From positions 372,001-436,000 of the forward strand of contig JAKNDB010000079.1 of the NCBI GenBank assembly GCA_024305405.1: 64,000 bases of DNA. Reading direction: 5' to 3'. The position numbers were made by a program, and so were the translations under genes. Source of the stretch: Dirofilaria immitis. Its lineage: Eukaryota > Nematoda > Chromadorea > Rhabditida > Onchocercidae. Shown one piece after another: positions 26,325-39,170 of the stretch (position 1 is its first letter; every line of letters starts with the position of its first letter). The notes beneath the pieces were generated by a model, which had not been told where the DNA came from, did no database searches, and saw nothing but the letters and a program-made list of their open reading frames with translations.

Positions 26325-27694
26325 CTTTCGGCCTTGTGTTTTATACGAATGGTTGCGTTTATTGATGAGACGAAGTGCTGCAAAGCAGTCCAATGAACGA
26401 CGACTTTTGAGGCCTCGTCTAGAAGTTAAGGAAGAGGTAACTATCTAAAAGAAAAGATTTCTTCTGAGAAGAAGACTATAGGGTTTATTAGATAGATTTG
26501 AGAAAATTTTAAACTACAATCAAATACTTAACAAATCATTGGATTATTCAAATCATCATGTAAGCAATTTTTATGTGCGATATTTGAAATTATTAGGAAA
26601 CGTCAGCCTGTTTTCTCATCAAAAAGAAAACTGATTATAGGTGATTGATGAAATCATCATGATCATCATTATTATTATTATTACTGTTACTACTACTACT
26701 ATTACTATTGCTATTAACATCATTATGGTCTTTTATTTTTATCTCAAATAATAAACTTACGAATTAAATTCTCAGTTTCAGGAAGGATTTGATAGAAGTG
26801 ATGTAAAAAAGCGCTTCTAGAGTCATTATATGAGCAGCGTAAGGAGGAACGTCGAAAAGAATTGGAAAAGAATTGAAACGACGTGGAAATCACGTTACAT
26901 ATAGGCTTACTCAAAAGGACCAGAAAAGGAAAGGGGATGAATATAGATATAATAATATAGACAAGAAGCAAAAAGAAAGTTCTGGATTAAAAGGAAGGAA
27001 AGAGAAAGCAAGAATTGAACATTATGCTACAAGAAGCAAGAATTTATTGAAGGGAAAAGAAAAAATCGGAATTCAAAAATTTGGAATAAAAGAAAAAGAA
27101 AAGCAGAAAGTTTGGAAGTAAGAAGTAAAGATATTGCATTAGTGAAGAGTAGAGAAAAACGAAAATCCCGGAAGTAATTATTGACCAGAGAGAAGAAATA
27201 GATGAAATTATTCCGGAAACAACAAATACGATTATTGAAAAGATAGAACATAAAAACGTAAAAAAGGTCTGGATATCGAGACGTTACCGTCAACAAGAGA
27301 TTTCGTCCGATTCCTGTCATTAGATTACTCAGACGGTTGGAATTTGAAATTATTGAATTCGGATGTTTCATTAAAGTTTGTGTAATATACAGTAAAAAGT
27401 CAGATATAATCTTGTTACAAATGGCCATAATTTTGATCAGATTATTAATTCAAATTTATTTCATTGAGGGATAAATTTTAAAAAGTTTCTTTGCAAAAAT
27501 GTAGATTTCTTTTAATTCAATTGAAGTTTCTTTTCCTTAAAATTGTTTTCTATTTGCAGATCCCGAAGCTATACCAAAGGAATTACGGCATTTTCGTGCA
27601 CTTCCATTAGTACCAGTTCCGAAATTGCCATGGTGAATTTCGAACAAATGAATGGCAAAATTGTAAGTTAAGAGAGGAAAGAGGAAGAAAATGA
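26325..27694 (+). CDS. Unrecognised Lys/Arg/Glu-rich protein, several exons, frame-broken
   Basis: I do not recognise this protein. Exon 26325-26436 encodes a segment starting FRPCVLYEWLRLLM and ending in RPRLEVKEE, with a GTAACT donor. The next block (26776 or 26782 to about 27350) encodes a highly charged, probably coiled region (LYEQRKEERRKELEK, then many Lys/Gly/Arg). The last exon (27562-27694, TTTGCAG acceptor) encodes DPEAIPKELRHFRALPLVP, then EFRTNEWQNC and a TGA at 27692. Joining the reading frames needs one extra base at each of 26805-26810 (A-run), about 26870, 27172-27175 (A-run) and about 27633. A nuclear, chromatin-type protein is plausible from composition only. It precedes PIG-O on the same strand at operon-like distance. 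Confidence 0.5.
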
Positions 27695-27829
27695 AATTTA
27701 TAAATATCATGATTTAACAATCCGGTCAGTATGTTCTATCAAAAATGGATTAGAAATTTGTTTGAGTAGCTCTAAGGAAAATTTTTCCTTATAACATATA
27801 AATGAAGAAATCAAATTCAACAAATTTGT

Positions 27830-27859
27830 GAAGTTTTCCAGGCCCATCTAACTAATATT
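27830..27859 (+). promoter_or_regulatory. Candidate spliced-leader acceptor upstream of PIG-O
   Basis: GTTTTCCAG ends at 27841, 18 bases before the ATG at 27860 and about 147 bases after the preceding gene's stop. This is the layout expected of a downstream cistron in a nematode operon. Trans-splicing itself is inferred. Confidence 0.5.
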
Positions 27860-30800
27860 ATGTTTATTGGCATTTCATTCTTCATATCATTACTGCTCTT
27901 TCAACATGGTTTCTTGCTGAAACGAATTGAGCTCACATCACGCAGTTCATGTTCGGATGTTGCTTCACATGATGCTTGCTGGTTTCCAGCTCAGTATCAG
28001 CGAGTTGTTGTTGTTCTGATTGACGCCTTACGATATGATTTTGCTGCACCATCTCAAATCCATCTCAACAGTAGCAGTAAAGCATATTTGGGTCATTTTT
28101 CAACCATTAGTCGTTTGCTTAACGATCACAGAGGTAAATCCTTTGTCATCAGATTAAAATTATGAATATATTGAAATAATGAACATAAAAATTCTTAGAA
28201 GCAAAGCAGCTTCAAATAAAATAGAGTAGCAAAAGGCTACTAGATATTGAGTACTCCTAAATGAGAAATAATACGGTTCAAAAAAATTAACTTTTTTGGA
28301 TTATATCATACTATTGCTTAAGATAGCCTAATGGTTATCAAAGAGATTAGCATAAGTAAATGAAACTGACACAAAATAAGTTGTCTTCGAAAAACAATTT
28401 TCGTTAGAAATTAATTATAGACTGTTTTAGAATCAGCAGTTCTGATGCATTTTCATGCGGATGCTCCAACTACTACAATGCAGCGATTGAAAGCCTTAAC
28501 CACTGGCTCTCTTCCCACGTTTATTGATATTGGTTCAAATTTCGCAAGTACTGCAATATTGGAAGATAACTGGATTGATGAAATTATCTCAACGAATCGA
28601 AGTATTGTTATGCTTGGAGATGATACATGGTGATTATTCGCAACAGTGAATTTAGCTAATGGACATTTTTTGATTTCAGAATTTGCTGTAATGTATTGCA
28701 CAGTTAGGATAAAGTGCTTCGATTATCAAGAGATTGGGTATGAAACCGATGATTGCAAAATTTATTTGAAATCCATTGTTAGTTGCTTAACTTTGCGGCA
28801 ATAGTATTTCAATAATCTTTTGGCTTTTGATGAATAATCTTCATATTTTCCACTTTTTCAGGGTTTCACTATATCCAAAACAATTCATACGTAAATATCA
28901 TTTACCTTCCTTTGATATAACTGATCTTCACACCGTTGATCAAATGATTTTAAGTAAGTTTTATTGAATGCAAGTCTTAGATACTGAAATTCTTCGGTAT
29001 TGCTTTTCCTTATCCAGATGATTAGTGGATCCATATTGCAGATAATCTTTACAATGAGCTTACAAAATCGGATTGGACGGTATTAATAGCTCATTTTCTT
29101 GGCGTTGATCATTGCGGGCATAAATATGGTCCAGATCATCCTGAAATGTCTAAAAATTGAAGCAAATGAATGAAATGTTGGCAAAAGTGGTCGATTCTTT
29201 AGATGATAGTACTTTATTATTGGTAATGGGTGATCATGGAATGACTAATAATGGTGATCATGGTGGCGATGGACCATTGGAAACCGATGCTGCTTTATTT
29301 ATGTTTGCTAAAAAGAAACTAATTTTTGCGAAACCACCAGAATCAATTTCACAGGTGGAATTTCGATCACGATTCATGTAGCGTTCGTTTAGTTCATTTT
29401 TGCTTCACAAAATATTTAGGTTTTACAATTAGTAAAATTTGCTAAGTTGATAAGCAGTGTTTCTTTCTTCATATTATATAGTAATTATAAAGATTTCTCA
29501 ATCGCAAAGTAATTTCCATGAAACAATTTTGCGAATCTGTTAACAGATATCTCATAAACTTTCTTGGGACTTGGAAAACTTTTGATAAATCTTTAATATT
29601 TTTCAAACTTCTCAATACAATTACTCTATTCGATTTCTTCTTTAGAACAATTGAAAAGACAAATTTAAATTACAGAAAAATTTTCAGGTTGATATTGTGC
29701 CAACAATTAGTCTATTACTTGATTCACCCATTCCATATTCTAATATCGGGACATTAATTGATTGTACTATAAAACCGGAACATCGGGCCCTAGCAATAAG
29801 TAGTAATATAGAGCAGATGATGCGTTATGGACGAACTATGGTGGCGGAAACTCAGTTACCGGAGTTAGATTCATTGATACGGAATTTTGAGAATAATGGG
29901 AATTTAGCAAACTCTATCGACTACATGCGCCATTTGCAAAAACTTTTACGTGCTTCATGGACGGAATTTAATAATAATTTCATGCGAATTGGTTTTCTGT
30001 CATTATTTGATACCATATTAATGGTTTACGATTCGCTTTATACAGGAAAGTAAGCTACTTTATAAAATCTGTGAACAATTTTATCTTTGTACGGGATAGT
30101 TGATTTTATGAATTGCTTTGTTAAATTCAGCTATTTATATTTAGATTAGTTAAAACAAGTGTAAATTTTTTTCAGAAAACATTATATACTGAATAATCAG
30201 ATAATTTTTTTCCTCATTTAGTATTAGCGTAGCGTCCACTACTGGAAAATAGCTTCATGAGTGATATAAATACATTTTAGTTTATATTTTTTAAGCATTT
30301 CATTTGCCTCTTTGGTTTTTCGATCCGGCCTGTTTTTCATTCAAGCGTCGATTTTTTTGATTGAGATGAAGAACACTACGTTGCAATTTTGGATTTTTTA
30401 TTATCTTTGTCCTTAATTGTCCGACTTGTTGGAACGGCCAAAACGTTATTTTCGTTCACGTCAACAAGTTGGGAAATTATTGTATTCTGTATGATTGTTG
30501 CACATGCATCATCTTTTCTTTCCAATAGTTATATTGTTTTTGAATCATCTGTAATACGTTTTCTGACGCAAACATTGATTGCTGTTACATTTTGGAAGTC
30601 CTATTCACATAGGTTCGTAATTTTTGGATGATTTATTTAGTTTTTAAATAATTAACAAATTTAAATATAATACTTATAAATATGACACATATTTTAAATC
30701 TAAAACATATAAAAGAGTGCTTTTAGTACCACTTTCGTGTTTAATTCAAATCTAGACAAAAAAGTAAAAAATATATATTAGATTTTCTCAGTATTTTATT

Positions 30801-32986
30801 TGTCTCTAGAAATCATAATACTGACTTTTCTGGACAACCACAATAAAACGACATATTATTTGCAGGAAACATAATAATCGGCATCGATCAAAATCATTCT
30901 TAACGGTTTTGGAAAATCGTTTTGGTTGGCAACGTTGTTTTATCTTCATTACGATCATTTTACTTTTACGGCTAAGTATTTTCTTTGTAAAATGTCGAGA
31001 AGAGCAGGAAGATGCATGTGAAGCTACAGTATTTTCGCAGGCATTTTCTCATATCCCTCATAGTGAGTGTTTTTCACTTCATTTGTATATCCAAATAACT
31101 TAGAAAAAACGATGCAAATCTTCACCTACCTCAAACCTTCATGCATTGTTTTTTAAGGTATTTAATGTATCTTCACTCCTTAAACCGTAATTTTAGCCAC
31201 TATTAATAATCAGATTTCTAAACTTAGAAATCAGTAGCTTTTTAGGTCCTATAAAAATAGTACGTTTTATGCTTGGTATATCAGTGCAGATTGTCGCTGC
31301 ATATATGGCGACGAGATTTCTGCAAAACTATCCATCCGAAATTTGGACTTCGATATTAATTTTTCCAACAACAATTGCTACTATTGCTTCATGGTTATCT
31401 CTTTGGTTACCCGAAGATACCGTTAGCCATTTTAGTCGATTTTCACTTGGTAGTGCTCAGGTTAGTTCTGAATTAAATGCAGCATTATCAAATGGTGCGA
31501 TAATTTCACATTGCATCAAAGGCTTCGGTAAAGTCAAAATTAGATCTTACTACATGATATGCTTTTTAGTACTATGAGTCAACATATAAATATATCATTT
31601 TACATTAATTATAGAAAAATCCTAGTCTTTTAGAGAAACTTCACTTTTTTTGAGTTTTTTTTCTCTGCACAATAATCATTATTTCCAGATTGTTTATGGA
31701 TTATCATTTATCAATTTAGCAATTATTTGTTTTCGTGCAGCACGTATAGGAAAATTTTGGAATCGAAACAGTTGTACAATATCATACTTAATGTGCATAT
31801 CGTCTGTTTTATTTCTAATTCTCGGTGATGGTCTGGCATTCAGTTTTCTTTCATTAATTATAATAATCTTCCTCATTCCATTTATTATCGATGATGGTAT
31901 GCTATTTTCTAGTACTTTTATTGATTGCTCGTATTTTCTAGAGATATGCTTCCTACTTTTTTCTAACTTTGTGGATTTTGATTCTTCTGTACCACGAAGT
32001 AACTATTTAGGGAGTCTTGCGTTGCTACCTTTTTGTATTTATTTGAAAATTTTAGATTTATCTAGTATTCTCGTTTTCCAGAATATTATCAGATGGTATT
32101 TATTGTTTTGTTATCATCGCATGGATTTTTTGCCTTGTCGCATCAACCAACATTCTCATCAATTCCTTGGCAAGCAGCTTTCGTGGGCGTTCCCGGTAAT
32201 TTTGCCATCCAAATAGTGCCAGGCGCACTTGTTATTGCGCATATTTTTGCATCCCAAATCATTACCAGTGCTGCACTGCCGATGCTTGTTGCAAGACAAA
32301 ATTATCGTCAATCTGGCCTCTCATACTGGACTTATAAATTAATCTTATTTCATTCGTTGAAGGTCAGTCTAAGCTAATCCTAGTAGAATTTCAAAAAATA
32401 TTGAAGATATAAACGATGCAGAATGAAATCTTGAACTTCAATCCTTTTTTTTATTTTAATCAACCTGCATGACATATAAGCATTATATTAGCCCACAGTA
32501 TTATTTACAAAGCATAGTGCATTAATTTCTGAAAAAAATCGTCGATATTGAAGTATTTAAAGCCTCGCATTATTATAATATGTAACAACAAATGCTCTCA
32601 AATAAAAGGAAGATCTCCATAAATTGGAATCCCTGCAAGTCAACTAGAAGATTAGTTGGAAGTCTGAGCGATAAAGAAATTAAGTTTTTTATATTCCCAA
32701 ATCGAATAACATGTGAAAATTCACCTTAGCAAAATTATTTATTTATGCAGCTTGTTTCTCAGCAAACTAATTCATTCGGGCCAGCTGAACTATTGATTAT
32801 TTTAAAAATTTTCAGGCGCTTTCTGCGTGTGCAATGGCAGCCATCCATCGACGACATTTGATGGTTTGGAAAATCTTTGCACCGAAATTCATTTTCGAAT
32901 CATTTTCTTTGTGTGTTGTTTGCCTTACTTTGCTAATCACCAACTGCATCTTCTGGAAGCTGATTGTACCGCCATCTTCTGATTGA
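27860..32986 (+). CDS. GPI ethanolamine phosphate transferase 3 (PIG-O), 11 exons
   Basis: PIG-O transfers ethanolamine phosphate to the third mannose of the GPI anchor in the ER membrane. Exons: 27860-28133, 28431-28629, 28862-28953, 29042-29354, 29688-30049, 30281-30612, 30866-31062, 31246-31527, 31689-31896, 32082-32362 and 32816-32986. The N-terminal signal-anchor is followed by the alkaline-phosphatase-fold catalytic domain: [11 protein letters not shown] (metal Asp), [14 protein letters not shown] (Thr region), [15 protein letters not shown] and [13 protein letters not shown] (metal His/Asp). Multiple membrane helices then lead to the family's [10 protein letters not shown] and [17 protein letters not shown] motifs. 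Breaks: the A-run 29152-29156 is one base short, giving a false TGA in PEMSK-KQMNEM, and there is a one-base shift at 30384-30398. The 31527/31689 junction also has a phase conflict. Every other junction checked is in phase. The family call is very strong; an active gene with assembly errors is likelier than a pseudogene. Confidence 0.93.
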
Positions 32987-33357
32987 TTTTTCAAAGAAGT
33001 TGACAGTTTGTTGTTTTCTTTAGTGATCGACATAAAAAAATTTTTTTCCATCAACTGATTAGAATTATTTGACATAAAATATTTTTCCAAAGTTCTGGAA
33101 TTAAATATGCTCAGAATTTTTTATCCGAAACATTCCCGAACATGTTTTGACATTTTTACTTGAATTGCTTATTCTGTTTATTCATATATTATTTACCTTC
33201 AAAAGCCAGACGGGTAGGTACTAAGGTTTCTATATTTTGAAATTAAATTTAACACAGTTAGCTGCGTCTGATTATAACCAAAACGTTAAAATTGCAATTT
33301 CTGTTAAGATCTTAGATCTTCTTCAAATCTTTAGACCATTACTCCTACTGAAATTTT

Positions 33358-33363
33358 AATAAA
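33358..33363 (+). terminator. Possible poly(A) signal AATAAA for PIG-O
   Basis: First clear AATAAA after the PIG-O stop, about 370 bases downstream. It lies just before the convergent minus-strand gene. Confidence 0.3.
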
Positions 33364-33525
33364 CTGTATTATAGAAATAATATTAATCTACATATATAAC
33401 TGTTTCCGCTAACAAATTCATGCTCAGTGATTAAAACTTCGGTTAAAAACAATAGTAGCTAAAGATGTACGGGCCATTTATTCTAATCAAAATCGATTGA
33501 TAATATCTTGTATATTTTTATACAA

Positions 33526-34893
33526 TCAGTCAATAACTACACAGTGCAAAATTTCTTGTTGCTCTTTAAACAGATCACTCGAATCTGCACGGAAGAAATC
33601 AACACTACTAAGATTTGGTGTATTTTGGATAAGGTCGAAATATTGTAATAGACTTTCCTCGCAAACACCATTTGATGCGACAATATCTGCCAGAGCAACC
33701 TCCTCAGGTATACTACTTTGTGCCCACCTTTCTAATGCAAAACCTTCCAATGGTGGTAATAAGTTTGTTCGTAAAATATCTAAGTGTTTTTCAATTTGCG
33801 TGGATATTTTTTCAGCTCGGGTATTAAATTCACGTTCCAACCAACTGATTCGATGTTCCTTCATCGTGATTGCTAGAAGACCAACACGACTTTTCCTAAT
33901 TTCAGCATCAAGTTTCTGAAAACAAGACTGAACTGAAATTTTCGCGTTATGCTGATATAAAATTCAAAAACAATTAAAAAGATTTTCAATTTTGAAATAT
34001 TCTAAAGTTGGATAATTGTTTTAAAAATTTTAGAAATTTGATGTAAGGATAGATTTTCAGATTATTTTCAATAACTTATGAGAGTTCTCCGATTGATGTT
34101 AGGACTTTCAAAGAAAAGGCCTTTCGGAACGACGTCGATTTATTGAAATCATGCATTTTTAGTGTGCTATCAAATGACGAGTTCAAAATTGACCTCAGAT
34201 TTTCCGGTATTAGGTAAAAGTTCTCTAATTGTAGAAATAAAACTCGCCCTTCTTCGTGGATTACCCTTTGTAGCAATGAGATCATTCATCAGAATCTGCA
34301 ATACTCAGAAAAAGTTTCGAAGAACTTTCTAATTTAAATAGAAATAATGTCTGAGGAAATATTTTTCCAAAATAATATTTAAATGACTATCGGAAATGAA
34401 ATTATGCTTTGATGTTATGTTCTCCAATCCAAATATTTCCTTATTTTCCGCTCTTACTCCCACTTGTGTAGATCTTTAATGGTGATATGAAATTTGCCAA
34501 TTAAATATAAAGCAAAATATAAAATATAAACACTATTAATTACGAACAATGTAAGTAGCCGCTCGTTCAATTCGATATACATCACATTCTTGACTTGTTG
34601 ATGGGAATTTATATGTTGTCAATTGTTTTGCTAATTCTCGAACAATTGAATAATTCGTATAGTTTCGATGGCTAATGATATGTTTTATAATGAAAAATGC
34701 AAATTCAAGATGCATTTCATCAGTAAGCGATGGAATTAACATTCGAGCAACCCTGACATAATTATACCTTAGTGCATGACGTACAATTAATTCGTGGAAA
34801 TCCATCAGCCTAAATAAATTTCCATCAATCAATACGACCACCATCAAATGTAGCAATTAGGCATTTAAATGGTTCGATTTGGAGGATTAAGTT
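33526..34893 (-). CDS. Unrecognised helical protein, partial, at least three exons
   Basis: Read on the minus strand, block one (about 34893-34548) encodes LANLILQIEPFK, then a hydrophobic helical stretch (LMDFHELIVRHALRYNYVRV and on to about ERAATYI) with a candidate donor at 34547. Block two (about 34306-34076, TATTGCAG acceptor) can be read as NDLIATKGNPRRRASF or, in another frame, HEEGRVLFLQLENFY. Block three (about 33915-33526) encodes a charged amphipathic segment (ISWLEREFNTRAEKIS) typical of a coiled coil, then a tail ending in EILHCVVID and a stop at 33526-33528. Frames change near 34825 and within block two, so the model is uncertain. No domain is recognised. The 5' end is missing. 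It is convergent with PIG-O. Confidence 0.5.
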
Positions 34894-34899
34894 CGCCAA

Positions 34900-36476
34900 C
34901 CTTTGGTCTTTGAAATGAAAATTTTATACTATAAAAAGTCATCGAAAATAAGTAAAACATAGAGCTCACCTATTCTTTTTTGATAACTAATGGATTATAG
35001 TTCTGAACACCCTGCGTTTGATTTGAGAACATGGAACTTCCATAAGAAATCTTAAAACATAGTAATATGTACATGTGTTATTTAAATGGATAGTATCCTA
35101 ATATTTAAATTTCTACATAAAAAGAAAAATCCTACAACGACCTCCCTCAAGAATGCTTAACTATGCAACAGAAAAACCACTTAAAACATGAAGTCCCAAA
35201 TTCAAACCGGATTTTTGAGAATCATCGTTCCATACCTGATTTTGGTTTAGTCTATCTTGAGCAGCTCGGTGATTGGAAAGAAAAATCACAATTGCAACGC
35301 AAGACGATAAATTAAAAATCAAAAATAAAACTGACTACTTTTATTTCACCGAAAAAATCATATATAAAGTTCGATTATCAAGTGATTAACGAATATTAAC
35401 AGTGAAAACAAACAAAAAGATCAGACAGATCATTTTGAAGACTTTAAATCATTTGAAAAAGACATGAAATCTTTCAATAAATACATGTAATAACGAACGA
35501 ATAACCTCACCGTCTCTGTGCATTATTGTGAAGTTATTGGTCCTTCTAGAAAAAAAATACTGCAATCCTAGCAAAAATGAAATGAAAACATTCCGATAGT
35601 TAGCTATATTAAATCATCAAGTATCATTTTTAGCAAAAAAAGTCCGAAATCCACGAAAACAATTATTATCTGCATATTCACTTGACTGAAATACAATTGA
35701 AGCTACGAGGCAAATATTTCGAACAATTTTTTTGCAAAATAATCTGCGATAGTTTTATTCAAAATCTCTATAACAAAAAAGAGTAATAAACAAGCAAAGT
35801 TTATATGCTTAAACAAAATATTGGCATTCGATTTAGATTCTTAAAACATGGTATAATTTAAAATTTACATTATGTTGCCTGTGCTTTGTTTCTTCATGAA
35901 ATAAAATTAAAAAAATTTGCGTTATAATTTTTCCTAAAGGATCATCTTCACATTTACTACTACATTAAACATTGATGCTGGTAATTGAAAACATCAAGTT
36001 ATTACCCATTCTAAAAGTATTTCCTCTCGAAAAAGAGGAGAAAGAATGATAAAATATTTCGCATTCTCTGACATCTTTGCAAGACAAGACGAATAAGCTG
36101 AAAACTTGAAAATCACAGAGTAAATTTGCAGCATTTATATTGCTTTTTGATATTCCCTTTTAGTTACCTGAAATGCTAAAATCCAACATCTAAAGAAACA
36201 GAAATAACATTTTACCAGACATCATTATTTCTAAAGAGAAAGGAAAGCAACAGAAGAAAATAAATTCAAGGTTTAGTGAAATTTACTATGCCCAATTATG
36301 TCAAAAACGAATAAAACAGGAAGGATAAAAAGCAAACTTATAACTGGACAACAAAAAAGTACTATAATCATTCGTAGATAAAATGAATTTACATCACACG
36401 ATTTTTCTTTCTACTGGGATGAATAATTATATGTTATCTTCGACTGTCTTGGAAGAATGTAAAAATACATCCCATC
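34900..36476. other. Intergenic or intronic AT-rich sequence
   Basis: No supported exon. It may contain the missing 5' part of the gene at 33.5-34.9 kb and the 3' UTR of the VAP gene. Confidence 0.5.
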
Positions 36477-39170
36477 TCAGTATAGTTTGCCAAAAATGAG
36501 TCCAAGCATAAGGGTAGCAAACGCAATCAACACCACCTGGAAATAATAATTTTAATGCAAATATAATACGAATTTTTAATATAAATTTTTAGTTTTGTAA
36601 GCAGAAAATGTAACGTAAATCTTCAATTCATATGACAATACACTAGAAAAACGGTAGGATCACTATTACGGTAATTTCTCGTTTACCTCTTCCCTTAATT
36701 TGATTTTATCATAAATATTTACTTAGCTTTGTCACATATTGTTATACGAAGTTAGCAAGAAAAATTAGTGGAAACAATCGAACCATATATTAGTCAGCTT
36801 AAAGATGTGTAAAAAGCCTTCTAGTAAAATCAGGTAAAAACGTTGAAATAATGGCGTTTGCGCATGTTTCAACAACATAAACATTTACCTGGAGATATGT
36901 GAATTTACCTTCTGATGTCTGATTACCCGTAACTTGAGGAATTGCCTCAAGTGCTGCAAGTCGAGCCTGAAATTAAAGCACATCTAACAAATTTGTAAGT
37001 GAGATAGAAATAACGAAACCCCAATATTTCCACTAAACTTACATAAGTATGAGATGAATTGTGAATTTATTGCTTAATGATTTCAGTGATATAATAAGAA
37101 AATATGTAGAGAAAACTGAGGAAAAAAGCAAATATTGAAAACGAATAACTTTAAAATTTGTTTCACTAACCTTAAGGTTATTATTGTCCCTTTCCAGATT
37201 AGCCTTTGCAGCTTCCACTCTATTTTTCTCTTCAATTACACGATGTACTTCAGCATCCATATTCTGAATCATTTCAATATATTTGAACTTATTATGTGAG
37301 AAAATAGAGTGACGATATATTTGAGAATAAAATCAAGCCTTTAACGACTACAATAATTTAACAACATAGTAAAAAGCAAAAGTACTTTCCCACTTCACCA
37401 TAAATATGAACTGATTTCGCAAAAATTAAAGCAATAAGTAGTACCGCAACATATCCACCCATAATTGAGGAAGTTTTTGATTCTGAGGACACTCGAGGAG
37501 GCGTTTTATCCCCTCGATATTCCGTAGCGGGAGGATGCTCAAAGACGACTCGCAATTTTGAATCCATAAGTTCAGAAGGCTGCGCATTTTTCCAAATATT
37601 ATCTGTATCATTTTTATAAAAAGAAATCAAATAACTAAGATTATCTTTCCCAAAGAGCAATCACTGTTAGCAATCAATCGGACTGTTCCTAAGTATGCAA
37701 GAATCCACCAAATGAAAGCGCTCATACAGTGACTAAAGTTTCGATCTGGCAATGAACAGCCATACCTTGGGTTCCGCCTTATTCAGACGAGGTCGGCTAA
37801 TTCACTTCAGACATTAGTCACCAAATCTAAATCATCGCGCATGCAACAACATCGAAATCATGCTAGCCAACTCCCAAATGCCGTGTACCACTACACTAAA
37901 TAACACCACCTCACTTCACATTACTTCAGTGAATAACTAACGTACAAGAATTTTAAAGCAAACTTCAGTAACCTAAATCCAATTTTGTCGAATGTTTCAA
38001 TAACAGCTAGAAACGAGAGATATGGAGTACTTTTGGTTATCAAAAAGATATCCAACGCATACCTAATGAGAGATCGCCAGGTGGTGCATAAACGCTCTGT
38101 ACCATAAATTTATGCTTTGTATGCTCCATTTCTATATTACTGGATGCATCAAATGGCTGAAGCATAACTGATACGTCACATATTTCTCCTGGATTGAGAA
38201 CACCAGAGTTCGGGCGGACACAGTACTGCTTCGGAGCTGTTGTCTTCACCTAAACAAATAAATTGAATTCTGAAACGATCTTCATTCAACAAGAACAATA
38301 TGTCTCAGTATTTCTGAAAACAAAAAGCTGCTTCTGAATATTTTGGAACAATGTATTGCCATACTTCAGCAGAAATATATCACTGATAAATGCAACTACT
38401 TTTTTCATTAGAAAGATATGGTATAAAATACTACATTTCTATCAAAAATATCCCGTAATTAGGTCTGACCATTCAACTAAAACTAAGCAAGTATTTTTAC
38501 ACTTGATAATATGCAACACATATGAAATGTATAACTGATCAAAGCATCTTAGTACAATAAAAATAAATACAAACACATAACATTTGTTGGATTTCATTAA
38601 AAATCATAACCATATGTTAAAAATTCCACCAAAAATTTATGAATATGTATTACATACCTTGAAGCAAACCTGACGTTCTGTAGGATTCGTTAACCTCATA
38701 TGACAAGTTACCACATCGTTAAAAGGACCTGAAAATTATCATCGGCTCATCCAAATATTTGTTTTTCTTTCTACTTTTGATCTTAGAGATCAAACTGTTG
38801 CAATACTCGCAAAATGCAAGATATCATGAAATATCAATAAAACCAGTATTTGTGGTATATAAACTCTTATTTGCAGAACTTGTGAAAGAAAAATATTTCA
38901 ACATCATCACTACTAATTGGATTATAAATCTATCACCATGTACAAACAAAGCTTCCTCATTTTAACATCACTTAATTCCTAATAAAAACTGTTAATATAG
39001 CCAACAAATATGGCAGCTTTGCGAGCTTTGGTCTCTCTCGTCTCTCATACAATATTATACAGCACTGTCAAAATTATTTACAAATCAATGAAATCAGTAA
39101 AAGGAAAAAGACCTTTGAAGGTAAGTTCATGGGAAGGCTCAATCGTGAGCACCTGCACAGTTCTCGACAT
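36477..39170 (-). CDS. vpr-1: VAMP-associated protein (VAP), MSP domain, 7 exons
   Basis: VAPs are tail-anchored ER proteins whose MSP domain binds FFAT motifs at membrane contact sites; in nematodes MSP fragments also act as signals. Minus-strand exons: 39170-39113 ([19 protein letters not shown]), 38728-38658 (GPFNDVVT...RQVCFK), 38249-38063 ([16 protein letters not shown]...MLQPFD), 37602 to about 37450-37390 ([14 protein letters not shown], then a short PPR/Ser linker), 37263-37171 (coiled coil, [19 protein letters not shown]), 36966-36889 and 36536-36477 (tail anchor [19 protein letters not shown]). Phases match except that the exon-4 donor is ambiguous. Exon 4 can be read on through a hydrophobic segment to a stop at 37358-37360. 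The order MSP, coiled coil, transmembrane is complete and no frameshift is needed. Confidence 0.92.

Noticed and set aside
37039..37660. Two separate genes for the MSP part and the coiled-coil part
   Set aside because: Splice sites and phases join them as one VAP gene with the usual MSP, coiled coil, tail-anchor order.
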